Source: Breviolum minutum Mf 1.05b.01 (lineage: Eukaryota > Sar > Dinophyceae > Suessiales > Symbiodiniaceae). Taken from it: a stretch of 64,000 nt of DNA. How positions within the stretch are numbered: position 1 is the stretch's first letter; every line of letters starts with the position of its first letter. The stretch is taken from assembly GCA_000507305.1 (NCBI GenBank), contig DF239741.1, positions 62,001 through 126,000 on the forward strand, given 5' to 3'. Below the pieces are notes generated by a model. It had not been told where the DNA came from, ran no database searches, and saw only the letters and a program-made list of their open reading frames with translations. Shown piece by piece: positions 22,151 to 30,932 of the stretch. Position numbers and translations under genes: made by a program.

Positions 22151-22879
22151 GCGCATGGTATCGGACGTATTTTCAACGGTGATGTATTGTGAATCCTTCG
22201 GTATCATTCCGCACGCTTGTTCTAATACGCAGCGTGTAGAAAATAGCGTGTCGTCGGCCGCAACGATTAAGATTTTTTTTTGTCGCCCTTTTGAGCAACT
22301 ACCTCTGAGAATTCATGCCTCTGTGAGCCGATTGGGTCGACGCTGTCGAGAAATAGGAAGTTTTGTCAAGCACAACCGTTTTACATGTGTGTATTCCTTC
22401 GTGCGAAGTGTTTCTTTTTGTGTCCAATGATTCGAATGGGCGCATAAACAAACGAACGTTTGTGAAACGAGTCGAGTCGAAGCTGTCCCGAAGGTGGTCC
22501 CGAAACGTTTTCTACATCCAGGCATTTGATTTCTTATCGGTCGCGATTCCGCTCAACATCCAATGGTCAGAACCAACACCCTTCAATGTCCAAATGTGAT
22601 CAAATGTGGGGAACTTCTCGACTTTTGCAAAGTGAGTGTTTTTGTAAATGGATTTTGCTTCCTTCCAGTTTTGATAGTTGCCTGGCGTTTGTTTGGGCAC
22701 CAACTATTTTTTCCTGTTGTATTTAAGCGTTCCATGAAGGAAAACCTCGCACGCATTCAATCGCGACGATGCAAATTCGTCGTGTTCGCCGTCAAAGTAG
22801 CTGGCCCATGGAGCTAGGAAGCGATCGCCTTCATTCACAGGGAGTCTCCTGTCAATCTTTCACCAATGCCCTGATTGGG

Positions 22880-23195
22880 GATGATACTGGAAAAAATACG
22901 TTCCCATTCCACCATGGACGGCACAACTTGCCAAACGCCAATTGCAATTTGCTGCCAAGATAGCATCGGAGCAATCTTGGTCATCAATTGTTGGACGACT
23001 TGCACAATTGCCTGGCAGGCTTGACAGTACCTCTCGCAAACGTGGACATCCACTGGTTAAATGGGATGACAAACTTTCAAACATCACAAATCAATTTTTC
23101 CCACTGCATCACGGAGGGTTCCCGGCAGCCAAACTGCCTTTTTGGCAAAATGCGCGGCAGTTGTTCATTTCACAGTTTCTGGATCTTTAGGCATT
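22880..23195 (+). mobile_element. LINE reverse-transcriptase C-terminal fragment
   Basis: The translation contains QLQFAAKIASEQSWSSIVGR, LAQLPGRLD and RKRGHPLVKWDD. This is the C-terminal tail (x-R-G-x-P-x-x-x-W-D-D) found after the RT domain in non-LTR elements. The RT domain itself is absent, so it is a 5'-truncated or broken copy. Confidence 0.5.
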
Positions 23196-23489
23196 CATTT
23201 TCCCCATGTCCCTATGGGATCGTGGTCGTAGTGTTTCACTTTGACTCGGGCGGGCGCAAAGCAAAAGGTACTGCGAGCAACGTGCAAAAATAGCACTGTT
23301 TCGCCTAGCTTCCTGTGAGGTTGCCTGTGAGTATTCGATGAGACCACTGTGTGGCTCCAATTATGTAAGGAAAAAATGGTCCGAGCAGAGCAAGGCAGTT
23401 GGAAAGAGTTGCAGCCAGAATATGCCGGGAGCCGAGAACCCGAGTCACCACTAATGGACCTCAACATCGAACACGCCATCCGGCCTGAT

Positions 23490-23800
23490 AAGTGATCGCC
23501 AACAGCCTCAGCTTCTCTGGTGGCAGTCAGCACGCACTCGACGCGACCGCGGTCCCACCTCTGGCCCGCGACGGGCAAACAAAACCAAGCAGACGTGGAA
23601 TGCAATTTATGAGGTGTGCTTTGCATGAAGCAAGGACGAGGAAAGAACGGACCTATCCGGGCCTCTGGAGTCTCGTGGTGCTTGGAATCAAACAGGAAAA
23701 CGATGGAGTGATGAAACCACCATGTTTCAAAAGCTTGTCCACAGCGTGCAAAAATGGATGCAAGTCCAGGGAAAGGACATAGCCAGAGTTCGTCCTTTCC
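23490..23800 (+). mobile_element. probable decayed LINE remnant
   Basis: Broken frames encode basic stretches (ARTRRDRGPTSGPRRANKTK) and RWSDETTMFQKLVHSVQKWM in the style of the neighbouring LINE tails. There is no continuous ORF. The assignment rests on style and position only. Confidence 0.25.
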
Positions 23801-23874
23801 AGACGATGCAGTCTTTTGCTCTTAGCCTTCGAAAGAGGGGCTGGTGGAGCTTTCCTGGGCGTTGTGGCCTCGAA

Positions 23875-23924
23875 CTTTGACTTTGACCTTGACCTTGACC
23901 TTGACTTTGACTTTGACTTTGATC
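23875..23924. repeat. (TTGACC/TTGACT)n microsatellite
   Basis: About eight hexamer units TTGAC(C/T) run in tandem. On the minus strand they encode a Ser-Lys/Ser-Arg run that is unlikely to be a real protein. Confidence 0.8.
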
Positions 23925-23934
23925 CTGCATGCCG

Positions 23935-24110
23935 GAAGTGAAACGCAAAAACATTGTATGTACAAAGTGCAAATGAAAACGTTAAAATCACACCATTGCT
24001 GGACGAAGGACATGACGTCGGTATAATATTGGAACCAGACAGCGGTGTTTCGGGCAATGCCAAGCCAGTTACCCAAGTGATGCCAGCCGCAAAATTTTTT
24101 GGATTGGAGC
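23935..24110 (+). repeat. ~170-bp interspersed repeat, left copy
   Basis: From AACGCAAAAACATTGTATGT to CAAGTGATGCCAGCCGCAAA the sequence matches, with mismatches, the reverse complement of 28100-28280. Shared blocks include GCATTGTATGTACAA-like, GAACCAGA(C/G)A(G/T)CGGTGTT and CCCAAGTGATGCCA. The two copies flank the LINE at 24270-28085 in inverted orientation. Confidence 0.65.
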
Positions 24111-24269
24111 GTGCCATTGGAAACATGAGACCTCTTGGGTTCCAATGCAGGATGCGTGTCACCCAATGATGCGGACACAGGTTATTTCCCCAGTTCTTGG
24201 GAAGATGTTTCAGTGGATGGTATGTATGAATTGCTAACTGCTAACTGTTGTCTTGGAAGAAGTAAGAAA

Positions 24270-26315
24270 AAAAGGTGGCCCTATTATGATAGGAAGTGAT
24301 TTCAATTCCTGCCTTGGTGGTGTGCAACCTGGTGACTCCGTGGATTCTCTTGGTTGCTAGGGTTTTGGTGCCCGAAATGCTCGTGGCGTCCAGTTAGCAA
24401 ATTGGGTACTACAAAATGGGTTGCACATTCTGAGCCGCCAATCGGACAACCAAGATACCAGCGAAAGTTGGACGTGTGAAAGATACTTTGATGAGGCCCG
24501 CCTGCAATTGGATTATATCATTGCGGATGAGAGAGCAGTCGTATCGAGGGTATGGAATGACAACATGTTGCCCATTGGATTGGACCATCGATGTGTACAC
24601 TGCTTGTTGACATGGAAACTGCAAAAAAGTAACAAATATGTTCGCAAGAGGACCCTCAAACATTGGAAACCATTTCTTGATTAAGATGGCATAGCTACAT
24701 TGTACCATATCGGGTTGCAACACATCGATGCCAACAACATTAACAACCCGCAGCACTTGCCAGGGCTTGAGAAGGAATTGTTTGATGCTGGGTTGAAGGG
24801 TGGTTACAGCAAACAAACACGAAGCAAATATGAATCCTCCAGTGCATTGCGAGACTTGCGCGCTCAATGCCGAGAAACAGTTGAACGTTCGATCAAAAAA
24901 CAATTATGTTTTGACATTGCAAAATTGCATCGACGTGAGCTTCGTGCATGGAAAACTTCAAGACCGAAGCCAAACCAAAAAAAAATGCTGCAGAAAATGT
25001 CACACACCATCGTTCGACAGTGCACACAACATCCTCCAGCCAATGATTTCGCAGACGTGTTGGAAAATATTTTTCATGGACATCCAGGTAATCCAACCCG
25101 ACCAGTGCACTTGACAGAGCCAAATTGGAGCTTACAGGACTTGAATGGTGCCATCAAGCGGCTAAAAATGAACGAAACTTCGGACGAGTGTGGGTTGGTG
25201 GCTGAACTTTAGCATTTAGCGCCAGACAATGTTGTGACAGGTCTCTTGGGCATCAGGGGGAAATACCATCGTGTTGGAATAAAACAACGTTCCAGATGCT
25301 TCCAAAAACGAAAAACGCACGAACCACCACGGATCTCCGGCCCATTGCTAATATCAGACTCATGTACACAACATTTGCATACTTGATCTTGGGGCGCATC
25401 GGAAGCTGTTGGAACATGCTCAACCTGAAGAACAGCATGGTTTCAGACGTACGTCCGTGGGGAAAAAGACCGGGGGATCGAGGAACATTTGTTGATTGCT
25501 AATATGGTAATCGACAAAACATTGTTGGCCAACAGACCGTTGTGGATTCTTAGTTTCGATTTATCGAAAGCATTTGACAGTGTGGATTGGGATGCTTTAT
25601 GGCGCGGTTTGCGATTACATGGGGCGTCAGCTCATCTAGCTTGGTTGTTGCAAGTGGTGTATTCGAACCAGACGGGACAAATCATTCGACATCGGATGTG
25701 AGCCGTGAATTTTGCATCAAGGCTGGCGTGCGACAAGGGTGTGTACTAAGCCCTCGCTTATTTTGCTCAGTACTGCAATTGGTGATGGAAGAGTGGCGAT
25801 GTTATGTTTCACACAATGGGTTGGACTTAGGAGATGGTGGGGCACCTTTATTGGATCTTCGCTTTGTGGGCGACATTTTGTTGTTTGCAGGATCTGCCGA
25901 ACAACTTGGCTATATGCTTGGTAAACTGGTGATTTCACTTGGGAAGGCCGGTCTCAAACTCCACGCTGCAAAAACAAAGGCTTTGACAACGCAAGCGCCA
26001 CCACCGAAGACATTGACGACCCGCGCTGGTTTGGAGATTGCATGAGATTGCAGTGTTGGACCTGTCGTCGTCCCATAAGTGGCTGGGCTGTATGTTGACG
26101 ACGGAAAATGCAGGCAGACGACAGGACGATGTTGACCACCGATTACAAAGTGGGGCCCGTGCATTCCATGTTCAACAAATAGATTCTCTGTGACAAAATG
26201 GTTTCAATGGCATCTCGCCTGAAATTTTTTGATGCTATGATTACATCGGTGGTTTGTTTTGCAGCTGGGCACCGCAAAATATGTACAACTGATGTTCGAA
26301 AACTTGACGTGCATT
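24270..26315 (+). mobile_element. LINE (non-LTR retrotransposon), 5' part, degenerate
   Basis: The order is endonuclease then reverse transcriptase. 24275-24610 encodes the C-terminal half of an apurinic-type endonuclease (IGSDFNSCLGG, QLDYIIADE, GLDHRCVHC). 24700-25210 encodes a linker (KELFDAGLKGGYSKQTRSKY). 25290-26045 encodes RT blocks: LRPIANIRL, LSFDLSKAFDSVDWDALW, GVRQGCVLSPRLF, and LLDLRFVGDILLFAG where FADD is expected. 26185-26315 encodes the connecting region (ASRLKFFDAMITSVVCFAAG). Stops and frameshifts at about 24684, 25210 and 25500 and the damaged catalytic motif show that it is dead. It resumes at 27819 after the RING retrogene insertion. Confidence 0.85.
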
Positions 26316-26337
26316 GCCGGAGCCATTTTGGCTCAAG
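26316..26337 (+). other. relict dinoflagellate spliced leader (DinoSL)
   Basis: Twenty-one of 22 bases match the published DinoSL consensus, including AGCCATTTTGGCTCAAG in full; the only difference is G for T at the fifth base. DinoSL is added to mRNAs by trans-splicing, so a genomic copy fused to transcript sequence implies reverse transcription of a mature mRNA. It marks the left edge of the insertion in the LINE. Confidence 0.9.
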
Positions 26338-26442
26338 ATCAATTTTTTTTGCACATTGCAGCGGTCCCAAACCGACGGGCGGTGGTGGGGGCGAAGCCAC
26401 CTTAAAAAGCGCGCCATAGACACCTGGAGGCTGACCGGGTTC

Positions 26443-26607
26443 NNNNNNNNNNNNNNNNNNNNNNNNNNNNNNNNNNNNNNNNNNNNNNNNNNNNNNNNNN
26501 NNNNNNNNNNNNNNNNNNNNNNNNNNNNNNNNNNNNNNNNNNNNNNNNNNNNNNNNNNNNNNNNNNNNNNNNNNNNNNNNNNNNNNNNNNNNNNNNNNNN
26601 NNNNNNN
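26443..26607. other. assembly gap (165 N)
   Basis: A run of undetermined bases lies inside the 5' untranslated part of the RING retrogene insertion. Its true length is unknown. Confidence 1.
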
Positions 26608-26631
26608 AAAAAATACACAGGTGGATTAGGC

Positions 26632-27741
26632 ATGTCGCTTACCCCTACCCTAGAAGAAGATACGCCGCCAGCCAGTCCAACCCACCGTCAGACAGCACAA
26701 GACGATGTATGCTGCGTGTGCTTGGAAGCATTGCAGCCTGAGGCCCGAGGAGCCCAACGAGCCGTGCCCATCCCGACATGCAACCGACACGGTATGCATC
26801 TCGAGTGTATGGCACAGTGGAGAGTTGAGGCCGCAAGCGGGCAACCCCTACAATGCCCCTTGTGCCAAAACGGACATCACCGGCACGGAAACTCAGTGGA
26901 CTGGCTGCCGGAGCACGATGAACAACTGGCAGCCCTCTGTATTGAAGAAAATGTCCCGCCTCCAACACGAAGGGGTGGAACCGAAACAGCACAAATACAA
27001 GTCCGGGACTACGCTGTCCGCACTTTTGCCCGACAAGACGCACCAGAGCCACCAGCCCCCATTCACATCACGGTTTCTTGTTGCTCCGGGATGGTCCCAA
27101 CGGGGTCTCGTTTGTGGACTTACCGGGCCGAGAGGTGCCGTTCAGCCCTGTTGCCCGCCGAGGGGATGCAGGCATCACTCACTGGGAGGCCGCTTGGTCG
27201 TGTGCGTGCTGTGGCACCATCACATCCTTGCACGAAACAGCCGTGCCGGCTAACGCTGGCTCCGCTTGCGTTACGTGTGGCCGCCTCCTCCACTGGCACT
27301 GGGACGTCGCCCGTCAACAGGGTCACCTCTCATGCCACTGCCCCCCACCTACCACACGACATCGTTGAAGTTGTCACTTCGGAGGAAGAGGTGCCTGTCA
27401 CCCCGGCGCCGCCGCCACCACCCCTGGCCTCGCCTCCACCCACACAAGAGCCACCCACCTCACCCCTCAGAGCAGACCGCGCTGGGTGGTACGAACGAGG
27501 GCCTCCCAATGTTCGGGCGCCGCGTGCTCCCGCCGCGCTACGTCACGCCAGTCGGGCTGGCTGGGAGCGCAGGTGGTGGGGCATGCTGAGCTGCGCCCAG
27601 CAGACAGCGGTTGCGTCAACCCTGCTTGGCAACATCTGGCGCAGCCCCGCCCAACCCTGCACAGACGAAGGGCCGCAGCTGAGCGCAGTGCTCCAGCTCG
27701 CGGACTCAGAGGAGCCTAGCCGGCTCCCCCTCCGCTCCTAA
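26632..27741 (+). CDS. RING-H2 protein encoded by a processed retrogene
   Basis: ATG 26632 opens a 369-aa frame to TAA 27739-27741. Residues 27-78 form a complete RING-H2 finger with ligands Cys27, Cys30, Cys50, His53, His56, Cys59, Cys75 and Cys78. This is the fold of E3 ubiquitin ligases. The rest is low-complexity, with a Pro-rich tract (TPAPPPPPLASPPP) and a Trp-rich end. No intron is seen, GC content is well above the flanks, and the ORF sits between a DinoSL relic and a poly(A) run. From ~27060 to 27365 another frame looks more protein-like, with Cys pairs (CACCGTITSLHE, CVTCGRLLHWHW), so two compensating frameshifts are possible. It may be a host RING gene copy or the first ORF of a dinoflagellate retroelement. 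Function of this copy is doubtful. Confidence 0.65.
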   Translation: MSLTPTLEEDTPPASPTHRQTAQDDVCCVCLEALQPEARGAQRAVPIPTCNRHGMHLECMAQWRVEAASGQPLQCPLCQNGHHRHGNSVDWLPEHDEQLAALCIEENVPPPTRRGGTETAQIQVRDYAVRTFARQDAPEPPAPIHITVSCCSGMVPTGSRLWTYRAERCRSALLPAEGMQASLTGRPLGRVRAVAPSHPCTKQPCRLTLAPLALRVAASSTGTGTSPVNRVTSHATAPHLPHDIVEVVTSEEEVPVTPAPPPPPLASPPPTQEPPTSPLRADRAGWYERGPPNVRAPRAPAALRHASRAGWERRWWGMLSCAQQTAVASTLLGNIWRSPAQPCTDEGPQLSAVLQLADSEEPSRLPLRS

Positions 27742-27793
27742 AAGGGATCGAGAGGGGTTCGACCCGACTGCTGCGGAGTGCAAAAAGGGGGCG

Positions 27794-27813
27794 AGGAAAA
27801 AAAAATAAAAAAA
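27794..27813 (+). other. poly(A) tail remnant
   Basis: An A-rich run with a single T lies 50 bp after the RING stop codon and directly before LINE sequence. It is read as the 3' end of the inserted cDNA. Confidence 0.75.
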
Positions 27814-27815
27814 TG

Positions 27816-28085
27816 TTGTGGGTCCGCCAGCTGACATTGATTGGATCCAGCCATGGCATACAATCATTCATGCATAGCACAGACGGATTGATCAACAATT
27901 GGAATACCATGGTTTCAAAATGTGGTCAACGAAATATTTATCCGAATATTGGAAATTTGTAATTAAATTACGTTGCTTTATTTGATGACAATCGTTGGCA
28001 TACAGGAGCAAAGCAAAAAGCAAAGTGGGTAAAACGCGTCTTGCATTGGAAGCCAGGAGGTGGGAGGTCTGGACGTCCATTTTTT
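27816..28085 (+). mobile_element. LINE C-terminal part, continuation after insertion
   Basis: The translation starts VVGPPADIDWIQPWHTIIHA. After stops and shifts it ends with the tail block seen as VLHWKPGG-RSGRPFFQW across frames (~28035-28085). It is colinear with the LINE that breaks off at 26315, so both parts are one element. Confidence 0.75.
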
Positions 28086-28099
28086 CAATGGTAAACTAC

Positions 28100-28280
28100 A
28101 CTACAGAATTTTTGCCGTTGGCATCACTTGGGCACCTGGCTTGACATCGCCCGTCAACACCGATCTCTGGTTCCAGTTCTAGGCCGACTTCATTTCGTTT
28201 GTCCAGGCATGATGTTGTTTTCACGTTTTCATGTATAAATTGTACATACAATGCTTTTGCGTTGCACTTTCTGTGCCATA
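28100..28280 (-). repeat. ~170-bp interspersed repeat, right copy (inverted)
   Basis: The reverse complement matches 23935-24110. It begins directly after the LINE tail and ends where the next RT frame (FGISQGCLLSP) opens. Confidence 0.65.
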
Positions 28281-29165
28281 AATGGGATGTCCATTTTGGC
28301 ATATCACAAGGATGTCTATTATCACCTTTCCTGTTCTCAATCGTGATGACCGTGCTCCTCTTTGACGCGTCGGCCAAATTCGCAATAAAAGTTGAAACCA
28401 GGCAACCCTGTGTCCTTCCCGTCAATGAATTGGTTTATGCTGACGATACATTGGTGGTTGCCACGGACCATTGTCGAGCAGAAACACATATGAGATGCAT
28501 TGAAGCAATGGGAATGAATTATGGTCTTCGCCTCAACAGGAAGAAATGCGAGGTATTGCCCATCGGGTGCGAAGCTTCCATCGCAGCCCCTGACGGAAGC
28601 TACTTTACATGCAAATCATCCATCTCAAATTTGGGAAGTTATTTGGATGCCACTGGCGCTGGTGGCCTCGAAATCTGCAGGCGATTGGGTGAAGCCAAAG
28701 GTCAATTCGACAAACTGGCGAAAGTCTGGCGGCATTCTACCGTGCACCACCAACAAAAAATCCATATCTTCCAAGCTTGTGTCGTGTCAAAGTTGTTGTA
28801 TTGCCTGCACACAATGTGGCTGAATAAGGCGGAGCTACGGAAAATTGATGGGTTTCAAGCAAAGTGCCTCCGTTTTATCCTTCATATCCCACCTCCGTAC
28901 GTCAGTCGTTTTTCAAATGCAACTGCGGTGCAGAGAACCCACTGCAAACGCTTGTCCGCCATCTTGGGATTCAGACAGCTATGTTTATTTCAATCCATTG
29001 CAGTGCTACCTGATGATGATGTTCGCCGACAATGCATTTTCCAACCTAGTAGCTTTATTTTGCAAAACCTGTCAGCTCCACGTCGCCAGCCATTTGTGGG
29101 ACGACGACTGGTCCAACACTCCAATCTCCATACGAGCGCGGGTCGCCAACGTCTTCGGTGGTTGC
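28270..29165 (+). mobile_element. second LINE: reverse transcriptase C-terminal half
   Basis: A continuous frame of about 300 aa starts in the RT palm (FGISQGCLLSPFLFSIVMT), keeps the catalytic ELVYADDTLVVA, then NRKKCEVLPIG and the thumb/connection (QACVVSKLLYCLHTMWLNKA, FQAKCLRFILHIPPPYVSR). The fingers and endonuclease are missing because the inverted repeat abuts the palm. The intact YADD and open frame make it younger than its neighbours. It belongs to another LINE lineage than the 24.3-kb element. From about 29080 the same DNA is better explained on the minus strand. Confidence 0.8.
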
Positions 29166-29345
29166 GCTTGAGTTGTCAAAGCACTTGTTTCTGCAGCGTT
29201 GAGTTTGAGCCCGACTTTCCCGAGTGAAGTCACCAATTTATCAAGCATGTACTGAGGTCGTTCGGCAGATCCTGCGAACAACAAAAGGTCGTCCGCAAAG
29301 CGAAGATCCAATAAAGGTGGTACACCATCCCCTAAATCCAATGGG
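29072..29345 (-). mobile_element. LINE RT palm fragment, minus strand
   Basis: It encodes LGDGVPPLLDLRFADDLLLF and the following helix (YMLDKLVTSLGKVGLKLNAA). It is very close to the palm of the 24.3-kb LINE, but with FADD intact. It is truncated at both sides. Confidence 0.75.
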
Positions 29346-29364
29346 TTTTTGAAACATCACATCG

Positions 29365-30220
29365 CCAACCGTTCGATTGTTTGCAAAGTTTTTGCGTGCA
29401 TGGTTTCGGGGCCTCTGGCTGCCAAGCTCTAACCCTTTTGATCCACGATGCCCAGGTCGTGTTGCAAAATATTGTGCCAAATTTGAATGGTGTCGCAAAC
29501 GCATTTCCGACAATGGTTTGGATGTGGTCTGCATGGTGAAACCCCGAATGCGCTTCTTCCAGGTGTGAAGAGTTATGCCATGGTAATGTCCAGTCCGCAT
29601 TGCGAGGAGGCCCCACCACTGATCGGAGAAGTCGGCAATATGCAACATCCATACCGCGTAAATCATTGCGGTATGATCTCGGTGTCTTGCTGCAAAACAC
29701 GCAACTGCAGAAATGACACAATCAAAAGATCGAAACTTTCGGGTCACAGAGGATCCACCTGTTTGCAATGAAAGCGGCCGGCAGTCGACACTCAACATCA
29801 CATGTTGTGGCTTGTACAGGTGCCCAACATCCACCCAAGCCACTTGTGGCTTGATTTCCCGTCAGGGAACGATATTGCGTCGGTGGTCGGGCCTGCTTTG
29901 TGCGGATTCTTTTCTCAACACATCCAACTGTAATCCCAGCGGGGCCGGATTTTCAACGAATTTGCTGACAGGTACGCCAACAACATGGGAATCGGAATCG
30001 ATGCCAAACACTAAAATGTCATCTGCAAACCTCAAGTCCAGCAATGATCGCCCACCATTAGGTATTTGGTTAAAAACAAGTTCGAGATTATTGACTTGTT
30101 TTCAATACACAGCATGTGGCAATGGTGACCAAAATTGGATAAAAGTGGAATTTCGTGTTTGCGCCGCATTTCCTTGCCGAACTTTGTCCGCGGCAAATTG
30201 GGCGCAGGTTTGTAGCTAAA
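29365..30220 (-). mobile_element. LINE RT palm to C-terminus, minus strand, degenerate
   Basis: Reading leftward, LLDLRFADDILVFG (near 30040) is followed by the connection (VTRKFRSFDCVISAVACFAA) and the tail MDVAYCRLLRSVVGPPRNAD, then WIKRVRAWQPEAPK. It is the same family as the 24.3-kb element with several frameshifts. It gives the uninterrupted target for the RING insertion. Confidence 0.7.
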
Positions 30221-30229
30221 CTTGTGTAA

Positions 30230-30780
30230 GCTTGAGGATCACAGGGGGGGGGCCCTTCCCGTTTTCGATTTCACTGACAATTTATGGTTCGTTTATGCTC
30301 GAGTCGGTATTCCGCCGTCCAAATGATCCGAAGTCCGAACAAACCACGGATGCGCCCAACGATGTTTTTTATTTTCTACAGTTTTTCTTCTCGAAAAAAA
30401 AATGCTAGAGCAGTCTTAAGTAGGTCGGAATGAAATTCTGCCGGAGCAACGGTGTTGAAATCATCATCATGGTAATTTTGCCTACACAGGTGGTCAGGTA
30501 GCGCGCGCAATACAACAACATAGTAAATATTGCAACTCAAAAGCAAACGATGACCGTAGCCATTTTGGCTAGCTTTGGCTTCAGCCAGTTTACTACTCTC
30601 AATATGGACGGCTGCGACAAACACAGTGGAGGATGAAGAATTTTTCAACCAAAAAATATACAGACATAAAACAATTTACAACATTGCAGGAGGGCAGAAA
30701 CAGGGATGCATGCATTGCAAAGCTTTGGATTGGCCATAACATTTAATTATTTTTTTCTGATGTGCATACCAAAATGTTCA
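30230..30780. other. non-coding spacer before the NOV-like gene
   Basis: This spacer holds a G9 run (30243-30251), A/T-rich DNA and the SL-like segment at 30553. No coding sequence is supported. Confidence 0.4.
30553..30570 (+). other. partial spliced-leader-like sequence
   Basis: ACCGTAGCCATTTTGGCT equals the first 18 bases of DinoSL. The last four (CAAG) are replaced by AGCT. There is no GT donor after it, so it is not an SL RNA gene. It may be a second mRNA-derived relic, with the fused transcript decayed. Confidence 0.6.
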
Positions 30781-30932
30781 TGGGTCCCCACTCAAGATGA
30801 GACACACAGTCGGCGCAGCATCGCACATGTGACGTGCCTGCATGGCCGAAGATAGTCCACAACCCGCATCTGGATTTGTGCAGCATGTCCCAGCAGAGCA
30901 AGGTTTTTCCGGGCCTCCAACCTCATGCCACC

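Larger units (their letters stand above)
26316..27813 (+). mobile_element. SL-to-poly(A) retro-insertion inside a LINE
   Basis: The left edge is the DinoSL relic and the right edge an A-rich tail (AAAAAAAAATAAAAAAA, ~27797-27813). LINE coding sequence breaks at KLDVHCR (26313) and resumes at VGPPADIDW (27819). The minus-strand LINE near 29640 shows the uninterrupted order (MDVAYCRLLRSVVGPP). About a dozen LINE bases are missing at the target, and there is no clear target-site duplication. Confidence 0.85.

Noticed and set aside
21552..22182. Overlapping Cys/His/Thr-rich ORFs
   Set aside because: They arise from the low-complexity ACC/GTA repeat and exist in several frames at once.
23653..24162. 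Minus-strand Ser/Arg/Lys-repeat protein (SR-like)
   Set aside because: The SK/SR run is the translation of the TTGAC(C/T) microsatellite, and the flanks are repeat and LINE-related.
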